Positions 8,941-21,325 of a DNA stretch of 46,781 nt are shown one piece after another. The notes beneath the pieces are model-generated. The model was not told the origin of the DNA, made no database searches, and saw only the letters and a program-made list of their open reading frames with translations. The stretch spans positions 1-46,781 of the forward strand of contig MEDY01000235.1 in assembly GCA_001724265.1 (NCBI GenBank), written 5' to 3'. Source of the stretch: Rhizaria sp. SCN 62-66. Its lineage: Eukaryota; Rhizaria, unplaced. Position numbers and translations under genes: made by a program. Position 1 is the stretch's first letter. Every line of letters begins with the position of its first letter.

Positions 8941-11900
8941 ATGGCAGTAAGGTTGAACCCATTGTCTACATCCAAGGGTCAAAAGTACCTGTGTGAGGTT
9001 CGTCTTTCCCCCCATCTCCCACCGTCTCCCTACCACTTTCTTGTCTTTCATGCTTCGCATTTACGCTTCTCACTATAACCGTACGATTGCTTACTACTTT
9101 ATCTCACAGCTTTGCGGCAAGGTCGCGACGCTGGCATGCCAGCACTGCCGCGTGACGTACTATTGCTCGCGTGAGCACCAGTCTGTCGACTGGTTCGGCA
9201 TCCACGAGAAGATTTGCCAGCTGCTCGGCGCGCTGCGCACTCTGCGCTCGACACTGGGCTCCGAGGACGAACGCCAGCGCCGGCAGCTGACGGTGCAGAT
9301 GTCACAGCACGCGCTGATCGACCTGTGCAAGAACGAGGCACAAAAGCACCTGGTGCAGGGCCAGTACGAGCTCGCCATCCCAGGCGCGCTGCAGTCGCTG
9401 CGCTTCTCCATGGAGGTATACGGCGCGGGCCGCATCGAGCTGGTGCCGGCGTACTTGCTCCTGGCCGAGTCGAACCTGGGGCTGCGCCGCCTGCGCGTGG
9501 CAGAGGAGTTCCTGCTCTACGCCAACTGGTCCGTGCTCAAGAACCCGCAGTGCTCGAACGAGATCAAGTCGCAGCTGTGCCGCAACTTCGGCAAGCTCTA
9601 CGCGTGCCAGAAGCGCTACGGCGACGCGCTGACGCAGCTGGCGCACGACGTGTACTACACGTCCCTGGCCTCGGGTCCCGAGCACGTCGACACTGCGGGC
9701 GGCTACTTCTACCTGGGCGACGTATGGATGATGCTCAACCAGCTGGAGAACGCGCTGGCCTTCTTCGACAAGGTCGTCGACATCTGGTACAAGTTCCTCG
9801 TCAACCTGCGCCACCGGCCGCACGAGTCGATCGCGGACTACCTCTCCGAGGCGCACATCTCTGAGGCGCTGGAGATGCTGCGCACCGTGCTCGAGACGAG
9901 GCGCCACCACCTGGGCGCGGCGCACATCGCGACCGGCGAGACGGCCTACGCGCTGGGCATCCTGTCGCACCTCACGGGCCGCGAGGGCGAGGCCAAGCAC
10001 TACTACCTGGCCGCGCAGGCCGTGTACGCGCTGCAACTAGGCGAGGCCAACGAGGCCACGCGCGCCATCGCCGCCGCCGTCGCCGCGCTCACCGGCGTCG
10101 ACGCCGCCGAGCCCCCCGCCGGCGCAGTCCCGCCCGCCTACCACCAGCGCAAGCTCAACGACCCGGACGCTGCCGAGGCCGAGGCCGACGCCGACGCCGA
10201 CGCGGACGCCGACGCCGACACCGTTGACGCCAGCGTTGTAGCGAACGCGGCACACACCGGCGCTGGCGCTGAGGACGCGGGCGTCTCGGGTGGCGCGGGC
10301 GCGGGTCTGTTCGCGAGCATGCGCGCGGGCGAGATGGGCGGCGCGGCGGGCGTGGTGGCGGCGCTGGTGCAGGGCCAGGCCGCGGCGGACGCGGCGCCCG
10401 GCGCGGAGCAGCGCGCGCAGGCCCAGCAGGCCCGCATGGCCGGCGCGGTCGAGAACGGCGAGGAGCTCATGGCCGAGGCGCAGAGGCAGGAGCAGGCGCA
10501 CGCGCGCGCACACGCGCAGGCGCACGCGCATCATGCCGCCGAGGCTCAGGCCCATGCAGAGGCTGAGGCTGAGGCTGAGCACGGTCACCACGGCCGCCAT
10601 GACGCCGAGCACGGTGGCGAGCGCGGCGGGCACCACGAGGAGCAGGCACAGGAGCATCAGCAGGAGTCGCAGGGTGCTGAGGCTTCTGAGGCTGCTGCTG
10701 CCGAGGCCGAGGCTGAGGTTGCCGCTGATGCTGAGGCTGCTGAGGCCGAGGCAAGCGGCGAGATGAATGCTGAGGCTGAGACTGAGGCTGAGGCGGAGGC
10801 TGCTGCTGAGCACAACAATGATGAGGTGACTCCGGCTGCTGCCAACGCTGACGCTGACGCTGACACTGGCGCTGATACTGGCGCTGACACTGGCGCTGGC
10901 GCTGGCGCTGAGCCTGAGAACGACGATCAAGCTGCTGCTGCGGAGGCAGAGGCCGAGTCTGAGGCTGCTGTTGAGGCTAATGCTGAGGCGGAAGATGCTG
11001 ATGCTGACGCGGTCGCCACTGATGATGGTGATGCTGGTGCTAGCGTTGACGCTGGTGCGAGCGCTGAAGCGGCTGATGCTGCTGCGGCCGAAGACGCTAC
11101 CGAGCCTGCTTCTATGGAGACTGCGGCTGCCGATGAGGCCGCTGCTACCGCAGGCGCTGACGCTGACGCCGAAGCTGCGGCTGACGCTGCGGCTGCGGAG
11201 GCCGAGCCGAGCGCGGCGCAGCTCGCGTCCCCACGCGCGCTTGTCACCGAAGAGGAGGACGACAACGCTGCGGAGGCCGCCGCCGCTTCCGCCAGCAGCA
11301 AGGCCGCCGAGGCCGGGGCCGAGCCTCAGCCCGAGTCTGAGGCTGCTGCTGCTGCTGACGATGTTGACGCTGCTGCCGAGGCCGAGCCTGAGGCTGCTGC
11401 AGAGGCTGCTGACGTTGACGTTAACGCTGACGCTGCGGCTGAGCCTGCTGCCGATGAGCCCGCTGCTACTGAGGAGAGTGCTGACGCCGAAGCCGACGCT
11501 GGTGCTGCTGCCGCTGCTGCTGAGGCCGAGGCCGAGGCCGCTGCGGAGGCCGCTGCCGAGGCTGAGGCTGCCGCTGCCGCCGCGGCCGCGAACGCCGACG
11601 ACGGCAGCGGCGACGCGGCGCTAGCCGCGCTCGAGGACGGCGACGTGGACGGCGATGTCATCGCGCTGGCGGCGGCGGCGATGGAGCCCGTCGTGGCGGG
11701 CACGCTGCACGCCGCCTTCGTCGCGCTTGCGCACCCCGCGTCTGCGGCGCCAGCCGACGCCGAGACTGAGGGCGCGGAGCCCGCGGCGGTGCTGGTGGTG
11801 AACAAGGCGCAGCTCTACTCGCTGGTCATGTCCGCGTCGCAGGCACTGCACGTGCTGTCGGGGCCCGACGCCGACGCGGGCGACGCCGACGCACAGGCCG

Positions 11901-12415
11901 CACGCGCCGAGGCCGAGGCCACGATGGCGGCGCTGCCTCCGGGCGTGGCCGCGGGCGACTGCGAGGCGCTCACGGGGCTGCTGATGGGCCCGCCGTTCGA
12001 GCAGTCGCTGCTGCTCGAGGTGCTAGCCACGGCCGCCTCGGCCGACGCCGCGGCGTACGAGGCCGCGCAGAACGGCGACGAGGACGCAGCCGCCGCGCTC
12101 GCCGCGGGCGCGGGCCCCGGCGGTGCGGCAACACTGCCCGAGCTCATGGCGCTGGGCGCCGTCGACGCGGAGCTGCGCCGTGCCTTTATGGCTGCCTACG
12201 CAGCCGGCGGCGGCGCGCTCGACGACGCGGGCGCCTTTCCGCCCGACGCCGCCGCGGACGCGGGCGCGGTGGCACGCGAGGTTGCCGCCAGCGCGACGCT
12301 GCGCGCGATGCTGCCCTACGTCGGCGTCGACTCGGATGCCGTGGTGGACGCGCTCAGCCGCGCAGAGGGCGGCGCAGTCGGGCCCGCGTACCTCTTCGAC
12401 CTCCTCCGCGGCTGA
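8941..12415 (+). CDS. ZMYND12: ZMYND12-like axonemal protein (MYND zinc finger + TPR) with a giant acidic Ala-rich tail
   Basis: ZMYND12 orthologues (TAX-1 in trypanosomes) are flagellar axoneme proteins linked to inner dynein arms. Exon 1 is 8941-8997, encoding MAVRLNPLSTSKGQKYLCE; the intron is 8998-9109 (GTTCGT...CACAG); exon 2 is 9110-12415, ending in TGA; 1120 aa. Splicing completes the MYND finger with ligands C18, C21, C29, C32, C38, H42, H51, C55 and the block VTYYCSREHQ. Then follow helical TPR-type repeats to about residue 340, including ALQSLRF, ELVPAYLLLAESNLGL and GGYFYLGDVW, as in animal ZMYND12. From about 380 to 880 the protein is almost pure Ala/Glu/Asp (GCN-GAN repeats), followed by a more complex Ala-rich C-terminus. 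Known family members are about 365 aa, so the extra ~750 residues are unusual. Its presence suggests the organism builds a flagellum. Confidence 0.9.
10171..11600 (+). repeat. Low-complexity GCN/GAN coding repeat (Ala-Glu-Asp) in the ZMYND12 tail
   Basis: About 1.4 kb of degenerate six-base units of the type GCTGAG/GCCGAC encode alternating Ala with Glu or Asp. The opposite strand stays open in long frames for the same compositional reason; these are shadows, not genes. Confidence 0.85.
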
Positions 12416-12577
12416 GCGAATAGCAGTGATAACAGCAATGCCAGCCCTTAAAACGCACGTGCTTAAGAATCGAAGTGCGAGTGTAATGTGACATAGCCAG
12501 TGTTTATGCATGCTCTCTCTTCGCACATTTCGCACCATAATGAGTCTCATATATTAGTGTTAGTATTAGAACAAGAA

Positions 12578-12583
12578 AATAAA
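12578..12583 (+). other. AATAAA polyadenylation signal, probably of ZMYND12
   Basis: AATAAA lies 163 nt after the ZMYND12 TGA in an AT-rich stretch, in the 263 bp space between the convergent 3' ends of ZMYND12 and the ATAD2-like gene. Confidence 0.4.
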
Positions 12584-12678
12584 CAATAGCTTTGTATTAC
12601 TGAGCAAAATAATATAATAATCGAATCACATGAGAGAGACTGACGTGGTGCGTCAATTCGCGTCGCAATAAACGTCGC

Positions 12679-15600
12679 TTACTGTTGCGCAAGCTTGGCA
12701 CGCTTGATAGCAGCCTTCGCAGCGTCGGGGGCACCAGTTGCCTTCTTCTTAAGACGCACGGGAGCGTCGCCATCCGCATCGCCACCCTTTGCGCGCGTCG
12801 GGAGAGCGATATTGACACCATGAGCCTCGGAGTAAAGCGCAAACCAGTTCTCAAGCTCGCCGATCACGGCGCGCACTGCGCTGTCGCGCTCTGGAGAGTG
12901 CGGCGCCTGCGTCACGGCGGAGTGCGCCGTCGCCAACAGCTACAGAAGAAAAAGGTCAGAGTGAGGAAGCATGAATTGATGTTTGTGTGTGAGAATAAAT
13001 CAAAGTGGCAAATAGATTGAGTCATCTGAAAATCGATTGCGTTGAAAGTGAAGTTGACTGAAGTGCGATGACATACCTTGTAGTGTAGCGCCTCAAGCGC
13101 GCCGACGTGCGCGACGCCTTCGAGGCGCGCGACAAGGTCTTGCAGACGGCGCCACAGCGCGGGCGTGATCACCGCCTGCTGCAGCGCCGCGCCCGCCAGC
13201 GCCTCACTGGCCAGCGGCGCGGGCAGCGCGCCCTTGCTCGCGGCAGCCTTGGCAGCCTCGGCCTCGGACTTCTTGTCCGCGGCCTCTGCGGCCTCTGCGG
13301 CCTCGATGGCGGCGGCAGCGGCGGAGGCGGTGGCGTCCAGAGCCTGCGCCTCGTCGCGGCGGCGCGCGAGCTCGCGCTGGACCTCGGCCTCGCGCGCGCC
13401 GGCCTGCAGGTGCATCAGCGCCGGGTTAGGCACGAAGATGAGCGAGGGCCACGGCACGAAGCCTTCGGGCTGCGTGCGGAGCCGGTGCGCGACTAGCTCG
13501 CACGCGAGCGCGACCTGCGAGTCAAGCCCCAGACACAGAGTCAGCGCGCTGTCCTGTAGGTTGCACGCGCGGTTCACCAGCGAGCGGCCGTGCGGCGTGG
13601 CGAGCGAGTACGCCTGCTTGGTGTTGGCCACCAGCAGGTCGATGTCAGACAGGAACTCGCGCACCGAGAGGTAGCGCGCGTCGTTGACCTTGAACTGGAT
13701 GTCCTTGAGGTAGATGGGCGCGAGCAGGTTGCGGTACGCCACGTCGTCGCGCGGCTCCTCGATGAAGTCGCGGTAGTTCTGCAGCAGGTGCGCGGCGACG
13801 GAGCGCAGGAACATACGCAGGTGCAGCAGCAGCACTTCGTCCTGCTGCTGCTGCTGCCGCTTCTTCTCCGCGCGCTCCTCGTCCTCCTGCGTCTTGATCG
13901 ACGCGGCCACCCGGCGGCCGCTGAACTCGCCGCTCTCGTCGGCGCCGGCAGCGGCGCTCGCGCGATCACTCTTCGTCTTGCCGTCGCCGCTCGCGTCGTC
14001 GGTCATCGCGGTCTTGACATCCTTGCTGTCACCATGCGCACGCGCACTGCTGCTGCTGCTGCTGCTGCTCGCGGCGTCTGCGGAGACGGCCGCGGCATCG
14101 TCGGCCTTCTTCTTGGCCTTCTTGGCGACGGCGGCGGTGGCCGTGACCGGCGCGAGCAGCACGTCTAGCGCCGCCTGCGCGACCGCGCTTTGCCTCAGCG
14201 CCGCGCACCACGCGTCAGCACCGGCGCCGATCTCGCTCTTAACACCCCCGGCGCCGGAGCCCGCGCTCGACTCGGCCTTGACGAGCTCGACGTCGTCATC
14301 ACTGCCGGCCTTCGCAGCAGCAGTAGCAGCAGCGGCAGCAGCCGTGTTATTGCGATCGTCGCCGTCGCTGTTGAAGCTCTCATCCTCGCCGTCACCCTGC
14401 GCGAGCGTGGCGGCGGCGCGCGGGGTCCAGAGCCCCGAGCCGAGCCCGACACCGGCGCCCGAGGCCGTAGCGCAGTCGAAGAAGGCGGCGACCTCGTTGG
14501 GCAGCTCGGCGGCCGCGCACTCGGACCAGCCGACCACGTACACGGGGCTCTGCGGTGGCAGGTCCGACAGCATCATGAGCACGACAGTGCGCAGCGCCGC
14601 CGACGCGGAGCCCCACCACAGGTCGATCTGCGGCCAGTAGAGTACGCTGGGCGCGTTGCGGCGCGCCTCCGTAATGGCACTGGCCGCCGCCTCCTCGGGC
14701 CCGCGCGCGGTGAAGTCGGCCAGGAGCGCGGGCAGGTGCAGCGAGAAGAGAGGGAAGTCGTCCAGCCGGTGCAGCAGCGCCGCCGCCAGCGCCGCCTGCC
14801 CGTGGTCAGGCGCGCCGTGCAGCAAGAAGCGCGGACGGAACACGGCGCCCTCGCCCGCGGGCGTGCTGCCGGCATCGATGATCGCGCTCCCGGCGGCCGC
14901 GCCCGCCGAAGGCTGGCCACTGGCTTGCGCGGACTTAGGCAGACAGCCGCGCGGGAAGAGCGCGTCGCTCGCGGCGCGCACGCGGCGCCACACGGCGTCG
15001 AGCGCGCGGTCCAGCGGCGGCGCGAGGCGCGCGGCCGGGGACGGCGTGGCGCGCTGCGGAGCGGGCGTGATGGCCTGCATCGCGGCCAGGAAGTCCTCGC
15101 GCGTCACCACCAGCGCCTGCGCGGCGGCGTTGAGCGCGCGCGTCAGCGTGGCCGAGCCCGCGGCCGCGCCTCCCGCGGCCGCCGCGCCGCCGGGGCCCTT
15201 GCCCAGCGCCTGCTGCGAGTAGAGCTGCGGCATACAACGGCGCACGGCGCGCAGCGACGCCTCGGTGCACAGCGCCTTGAGGTCGGCACCGCAGTAGCCG
15301 GCCGTCTTGGCGGCCAGCTCGGCCAGCAGCGGTGGCGCCACGGCGGGCTGCCACGCGCGCGTGTGGATGCGCAGGATCTCCTCGCGCGGACCCTGCGCGG
15401 GCAGCGCGAAGAGCAGCTCGCGGTCGAAGCGGCCGGGGCGGCGCAGCGCGGGGTCGATCGCGTCGACGCGGTTCGTGGCGCCAATGACAATGACCTGGCC
15501 GCGCGCGTCTAGCCCGTCCATGAGCGCGAGCAGCGTCGACACGATGGACGAGTGCACTTGGTCCTGGCGCGAGGAGCGCACAGGCGCCAGACCATCGATC

Positions 15601-17237
15601 TCGTCGAAGAAGATCACCGAGGGCTGCATCTCGCGCGCTTGCTCGAACAGCAGGCGCAGCTGGCGCTCGGCCTCGCCAACCCACTTGGACAGGCAGTCGG
15701 CACCCTTGCGGATAAAAAAGGACACGTTGCGGCCCGAGAGGCGCGAGCACGTGCTAGCAAGCGCGCGCGCCGTGAGCGTCTTGCCCGTGCCGGGCGGGCC
15801 CGTGAAGAGCACGCCGCGCGGGGGCGTGATGCCGAAGCGCGAGAAGAGCGCAGGGTACAGCAGCGGCATGACGACCATTTCGTACAGCGCCTTGAGGTGG
15901 CTGTCGAGCCCGCCGACTGAGTCGAAGCCGACCTGCGCAATGGCGCCCGTCTGCGCTGACATGGCGTCCGTGTCCGTGTTGAGCGGGCCCTTGCCCGCTG
16001 CGGCCGCCGCGCCGCCGGGCCCCGCGGCCGAGGCGGCGGCCGCGATAACTTGCTGCGTCACCTCGGCCAGCACGCTCGCCGACGACGGCGGCATAGGAGG
16101 GTAGCTCGCGAACATCACGCCCGGGTTCGCGAAGCCCAGCGCAGAGGGATCCACCGTGCCGCGCGCCAGCGCGTCTGCTGCGCTGCCCCTGCCGCCAGCG
16201 CCGGCGCCGGAGCCGCCGGAGGAGGAGGACGAGTTGGTGCGAGGGCCCCCACCGGCGGAGCCGCGGCCGGGCGCGGAAAATACGCCCGACTTGGCGATGG
16301 TCTCGGGCATCACTTCCTCGCCCGCCGAGGTCGAGTCGCCCTGCAGCTGGTAGTGGTCGTCGGGCGCGTGGAACGACGACGCGGCCAGGCCGCCGCCGCG
16401 CTTGCTACTGCTGCCGCCGCCGGCCGCAGACTGGCGGCCGCGCAGGCGCCGCGCGGGGCGGTCGCTCTCGCTGTCATGCTTGCCGCGGGCGTTGCCGCCG
16501 TCGTCGTCCTCGTCGTCGTCCTCGTCGTCGTCGTTGAGGTGGCGGCGAGACGAGCGGCGGCTGCCACTGTTACTGCTGTTGCTGCCGCCGCGGGCGCGCC
16601 GCGGACCGTTCTCACTGTCATCTTCGTCGTCGGCATCGTCGCGGCCCCGCGCGCTGCGACGGCTGCTGCGCACGCCGCTGCTGTTGCTGTTGCCGCTCGC
16701 GTTGCGCCCGCTGCGGCGCGGCGCGGCGGTGTACTCCTCCTCATCGTCATCGTCGTCGACGTCGTCGTCGTCCTCGGTCGAGGAGGAGGACGACGACACG
16801 GCATCAGAATCGAACTTCGCGTCGATGTCGCCCATCGAGTGCGTGGCGTTGCGGCGCCGGCCCATGCGCGGGCCCCTGGGCTCGTCGGCGTCGGTGGCAT
16901 ACCCGCTGCTCTCGCTATCGCTCTGGGTCGCCTGAAAGGGGCGGAACGCGGCGACTCCGGCACCGGGGGCGGCGGGCGCGTAGCGGAGATTCTTGACGAG
17001 CTCGCCGGCGAGAACCAGCCGCAGCTCTGGCAGAGGCGCGCCTGCGCCGTCGACCGCGACGGGCTTGTCAGCGCCGCCGTCGGGGGGTTTGCTGTTGTTG
17101 CCACGTTTCGCTTCATCCTCACTCTCATCGTCGTTCAGGGCGGTGCGGGAGCGGCGCGCGGGGACGCGGGCGGCGTCAGAGTCCGAGGCGGACTAGGAAG
17201 ACTCAGCCGCAATGCTGCGGAGTCCCTTGGCCTTCAT
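12679..17237 (-). CDS. ATAD2: ATAD2/Yta7-type AAA+ ATPase with bromodomain, one in-frame TAG near the start
   Basis: Family members are nuclear hexameric ATPases that act on histone H3-H4 and chromatin. Exon 1 is 17237-13077, the intron 13076-12940 (GTATGT...CTGTAG), exon 2 12939-12679, ending in TAA; 1473 codons. The N-terminus is long, acidic and Ser/Arg-rich, as in the family. AAA1 begins about residue 440: Walker A GPPGTGKT (about 480), the ATAD2 hallmark GADCLSKWVGEAERQLRLLF, Walker B VIFFDEIDG, and sensor/Arg-finger ATNRVDAIDPALRRPGRFD. AAA2 (about 800) has a degenerate Walker A (HGAPDHGQAAL) and is probably inactive, which is normal here. The bromodomain is at about 1135-1225 (YLSVREFLSDIDLLVAN, RACNLQDSA); the usual acetyl-lysine Asn appears to be Tyr. 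The start is the ATG at 17237: the coding-like acidic N-terminus begins there and runs through a TAG at 17195-17193 (codon 15). The next in-frame ATG is only at 16865. Confidence 0.92.
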
Positions 17238-18490
17238 CACGTGGCAACAAAGACTGCTCAAGAGCAGATAGAGCGCGCTGCTGTTGTGTTCAAGTGGAGA
17301 CGACGCGGTGCGCTCAAGCAGTCACGCGAGCAACTTCGAGAGGGGCAGATCGTAGCGAGCGTTCGGGCACCGAGGAGTCCAGACGTGTGATGCGGAGATA
17401 GAGCAAGGTAGTAATGCTAGAGTGGCTTAGCAGACCGCGTTCAACGTTGTAAGAGCTGCATGTTGCACGATAAGTCAATGGAGTTAGCAGTCGGAGGATG
17501 AAATGAGAAGCGCGCGAAGAGTGTCGGCAAGAGGCGAGGAGTGAAGTTAAAGCGAGGAAATACATGACATAAACATTAACTGTGACGGTGTTATTAAACA
17601 TATAAACATTAAAGTAACTTTTGTAAGCGAGGAGCTCTAAATCAGAGAACTTGTCGATCTTACGGACGCTAAACATACCAAATGTGGTTTGCCCGCCAAC
17701 CCAATGGACCACTTTTTTTCGGAACCGTCTGAACGCTTGGTGCCAGCGACCAACCAAGAAAGCAGGCCGTTTCGAAGAGGTTTTGGTCATTAGAGACGTA
17801 AATTTTACAATTGAAAGAATATTGACGTTTTATATATGGCTGTTCTCTTTTGTCACTTTTTCAGCCTCTGAGCGACAATCTGCTTGTCTCAGAAAATACC
17901 GGACTTGTGGATGCACCTGTGCCTGAGAGGCGAGGAAACACTTGGGTTTCATTTCGTCGGTGTTAGCATCTCTCAGCGCGAGATAGAGACGCAGTGAACA
18001 ATTCGGAATGGCTTTGGGCCCAATCTTCTTGGCAAATACTTTTGTCGAAATGGTTGCCCATTATGCACCACATTCTTGCGATGGCGTCGGGCCCGAGCTG
18101 TACTTGTGCCCTCACTCTTGCTTCACTTTTCAGAGTCATACGTCACATATTGTCAATGTTACACACGTCTCCATGTGTTAAGTCCATGTTTATATAGAGT
18201 CATTCTAACCGCGCAAAAATCAGGTCACAGTCATGATATACTATGCTGTGAGGTGCTTGTTCTGGCACCATCGGTGCAGTTTTCGTCTCCTTGCGCACCC
18301 ACGATCCCCGCCCCTCGACAAGCCAATACTTAAGCCGCATTTGCCACCATATCTGTGCGATATCAAAGATATATTGCAAGGACAACACAAATATGACATG
18401 TAAACCAATAATCTCACACGTCTTGCGTTCCGTGATTATTATTATAATATTTTTTTGGGGTATTTCTATCAAGACTGCGAAACGCGTACC
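17238..18490. other. Intergenic region upstream of ATAD2 and of nucleotidyltransferase copy 1 (divergent)
   Basis: This 1.25 kb stretch separates two genes that start outward, so it holds both promoters. Base composition drops to AT-rich after about 17400. An open minus-strand frame at 17314-17790 (starting MTKTSSKRPAFLVGRWHQ) matches nothing I recognise and lacks the local codon bias, so it is not called. No RNA gene was recognised. Confidence 0.4.
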
Positions 18491-21325
18491 ATGAGTGTCG
18501 CTTCACATGACAAAACACGCAGCTCCATGTCCAACGTGCATCTCGCGGTGGCGAACAGGCAACTGCCAACTCTGATTGCAAACGTGCAGATGTCGTCTGG
18601 CACGGTGACGCCGATGAACCTCGACCCGCTGGTGCGCGAGATGCTGCTCGAGTTGAGCGTGGCCGAAGCGGCTGACGCGGGCGACGCGAGCGCCGCAGGC
18701 GACGTACGGCCGCCGCGGCCGCTGGCGCTGTCGACGCTGTCCCAACAAGCGCAGCTTGTGATTGACTCACAGGGCGTCTCGGACGGCGTGCGTGAGGTCC
18801 GTGCGCGCGCCGTGAGCTTGATCTCGGACCTTCTGAATAAGAAGTATTCGGGCAAGTACACTGCCGTTGTCTTTGGTTCGACTGCGTGGGACATCGACAA
18901 CAACACCTCCGACGTGGACGTGTCGATTGTGCAGACGAGGAACTTGGCGCCGCTGAAGTTCGCTGACGCCAAGAGGGTCATCAACCAGTTCTGCCGCGAG
19001 ATCAAAGACTCGCTCCGGAACTCGCACGAGCTCTTCGTTTACAACGTGCTGTCGCACACACGCGTGCCCGTGTCGACGATGTACTACTACCACAACAACA
19101 CGCGCGTGCAGCTGCAGGTGAGCTCAACCACGGATCACGTGAACGTCAAACTGCACCTCATCTCCCGTCTTCTGCGCGACTACCCCGTGGCCGTGCAGCT
19201 TTTCAAGGCCATCAAGGTGTGGGCCAAAGCGCGCTGTCTCATCAACTCCCGCAAGCGCTTGCTCAACTCGTTTTCGCTCTTTCTGCTCGTAATCCAATAT
19301 CTCCAGCTGCGCGTTAAAAACCCGCTCGGCGTGATCCAGCCCGCGCCGTTCGCGTACGCGCACACGAACGCTGCCAGCAGCAGCGACATCCCCAAGTTCG
19401 AGCTCGTCGACCTCGCGAGTCCCGCTACTGAAGAAGCCGCTGCGGCCGCCGTGGCCAAGCTGCCGCACTATCTCATAGTCTGGGACTCTGCGGCAAACGC
19501 GATGCAACGCATCGAAAGCGGTTCGCCAGCCGTGCGCCGCGCCATCGCAGCCGTCACGAAGACTTCCAAGAGCTACAGCTTATTGCTTGCCGCTGACGCG
19601 AGGGTCGACAAGAGCGGTGGGAACTACGACGAGGCCCACGTCGACGACGTTGACGACGACGACGAGAACGAGTACGAGGATGAGTACGACGACGAGTGCG
19701 AAGATAAGTACAAGGACGAGAGCGAGAGTAAGGCAGAGGTTGATGACGGAGTTGCGCCCACACCCAGTCCACAGGCCGATGACAAGCTAGTAAGCTACAG
19801 CTCCCTCGTCCGCTCCTATGACAGTCTCGCTTCAGTGCCGTCGCCTGCAGCGTCACCGCCTGCCTCAGTTGCGGCGGCGTTGATGCCTGCTGCACAGAGC
19901 CCGAACTATACCAAGAGCAACTGCTACGGCCACTCCATTGCGCAAACCGTGCGCGAGCACCTTGAGAAAAACCGCGTTTTCTTCGGCCCCATCGTCGGCG
20001 GCGCCCGCGCCATCGTATCGCACTCGAACGGACACTTGTTCGACGCGCAACCTGCTGAATACAAGCTGGACATCCTCGACGCTCCTCGCCCCGCGCCCGA
20101 GTCGATCGCGGTCGCTCGCGCAATGGAGAGCAGTGAAACTGCGGCTCAGCTGGGCGATGACCAAGAGGATGATGGCAGCCTAGGGGCATTAGTTAAAGGG
20201 TTCTTTGCGTTTTACGCAACAGCCTTTGATCCCGCTGTGCACGCTGTTTCTATCCGACAAGGCCACCTTGTCTGGCGCCAGCCGCTGCTTGATCGGACTC
20301 TCGGCTACTCTCAAGCGTGCGTCCCTATCTACAGGGAGAACTCTCAAACCTGGACTCTGGAGGGGACAATGCGCAGTCAGTTCAAGGGTGTCGACTGGCG
20401 GAGCGCGGAGCTGGTTATTGAAGACCCCTTGTCGGCTGTTGACAGTAGCGCGCGCTCGCTTCACGCGCACCGCAGCAAGACCATCTGGACCGAGCTGCGG
20501 CGCGCGCACGCGCTGCTGTCCGGCTCCAGTGCCAGCTACGAGACAGTCGTTTGCGAGCCGCTCAGCAAATCACTCACGCGTCTGCACCAAGTCGTGCGCA
20601 AGTGCGCAGGCGCTGACGCGGTTTACGACGCGCACCACGACGACCACAAGCCTGGAGGCGACTCCACGCCTTATACTGCGACGTCAGCGCTGTATGAGCT
20701 GCAACTTTCGGGCTTTCTCCGTCATATGTGTGCATTTTCGGCGGCAATAGTGAAGAAGCAGCGCGAGGTAAAAGTGCCAGTCACACACCGAGACCTTGTC
20801 GCTTTGCGCGCGCAGGAGGACTTTAAGCGCCAGCAGCGCGAGCAGCGCCTCAACGCCCGGCGCATGTAGCGCGAACTGCTGCTCCAGCCACTCCTTCAAC
20901 AGCAGCGCCAAGAGCACGAAGGGCTGCAACAGGAGTATCTCTACTGGCAACAAGATATTCAAGAACAGCTTGAGCATGGGGCTTTTCCTTATCACCTGTA
21001 TCTTCAGCAGCAACAGTACCTCCACAAAAACTTCCTCCAGCAGCAGCTACAACTCATTAAGCAACAGCAGGAGCAGAAGAAACAGGAGAAGCTGCTGCTG
21101 CAGAAGAAAAACCAGCAGCAGTTTCAGCTCTGGCTGCCGAATAATCTGAATCAGCAACAACTGCAGCCGGTCAAGCCCACAGTTCCCAAGCAGCAGCTCT
21201 CGCAAAAGCAGCCTCCGCAACAGCTGCCCCCGCAACAGCCCCCACAGCAACAACAGCGGCAGCAGTGGAAGCCGTTCTTTCCGAAGAACTGGCAGCCGTT
21301 TTATCCCAAGCAGCATCAAAAGTAA
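18491..21325 (+). CDS. Cid1/TUTase-like nucleotidyltransferase, tandem copy 1, with in-frame TAG and Gln-rich tail
   Basis: Related to non-canonical poly(A)/poly(U) polymerases that add nucleotides to RNA 3' ends. Single exon, 944 codons, ATG (after AACGCGTACC) to TAA. The polymerase-beta fold has G129-S130 and D141-x-D143 (FGSTAWDIDNNTSDVDVSIV). Where a third catalytic Asp is expected there is Gln (Q209, VQLQVS). The central domain follows: FKAIKVWAK and LLNSFSLFLLVIQYLQLR. A long acidic insert then splits it from the PAP-associated part (LGALVKGFFAFYATAFDP and LVIEDPLSAVDSSARS). A TAG at 20867-20869 (codon 793) is followed in frame by 151 codons of Gln-rich sequence up to TAA, like the tail of copy 2. 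Alternative: translation stops at TAG and the tail is decayed. Copy 2 has the same domain order, which favours a real tail. The partner RNA is unknown. Confidence 0.85.

Noticed and set aside
10037-10930. Long minus-strand open frame opposite the ZMYND12 tail
   Set aside because: It arises from the GCN/GAN repeat composition of the plus-strand coding region; there is no homology and no independent start context.
10171-11600. CRISPR or satellite-like array
   Set aside because: The repeats are degenerate codon-sized units in a continuous reading frame, with no spacers.
16050-17390. Plus-strand open frame of 446 codons opposite the ATAD2 N-terminus
   Set aside because: Antisense shadow of a repetitive GC-rich coding region, with no recognisable domain.
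17314-17790. Minus-strand open frame upstream of ATAD2
   Set aside because: AT-rich composition, no homology and no codon bias like the neighbours; left as intergenic.
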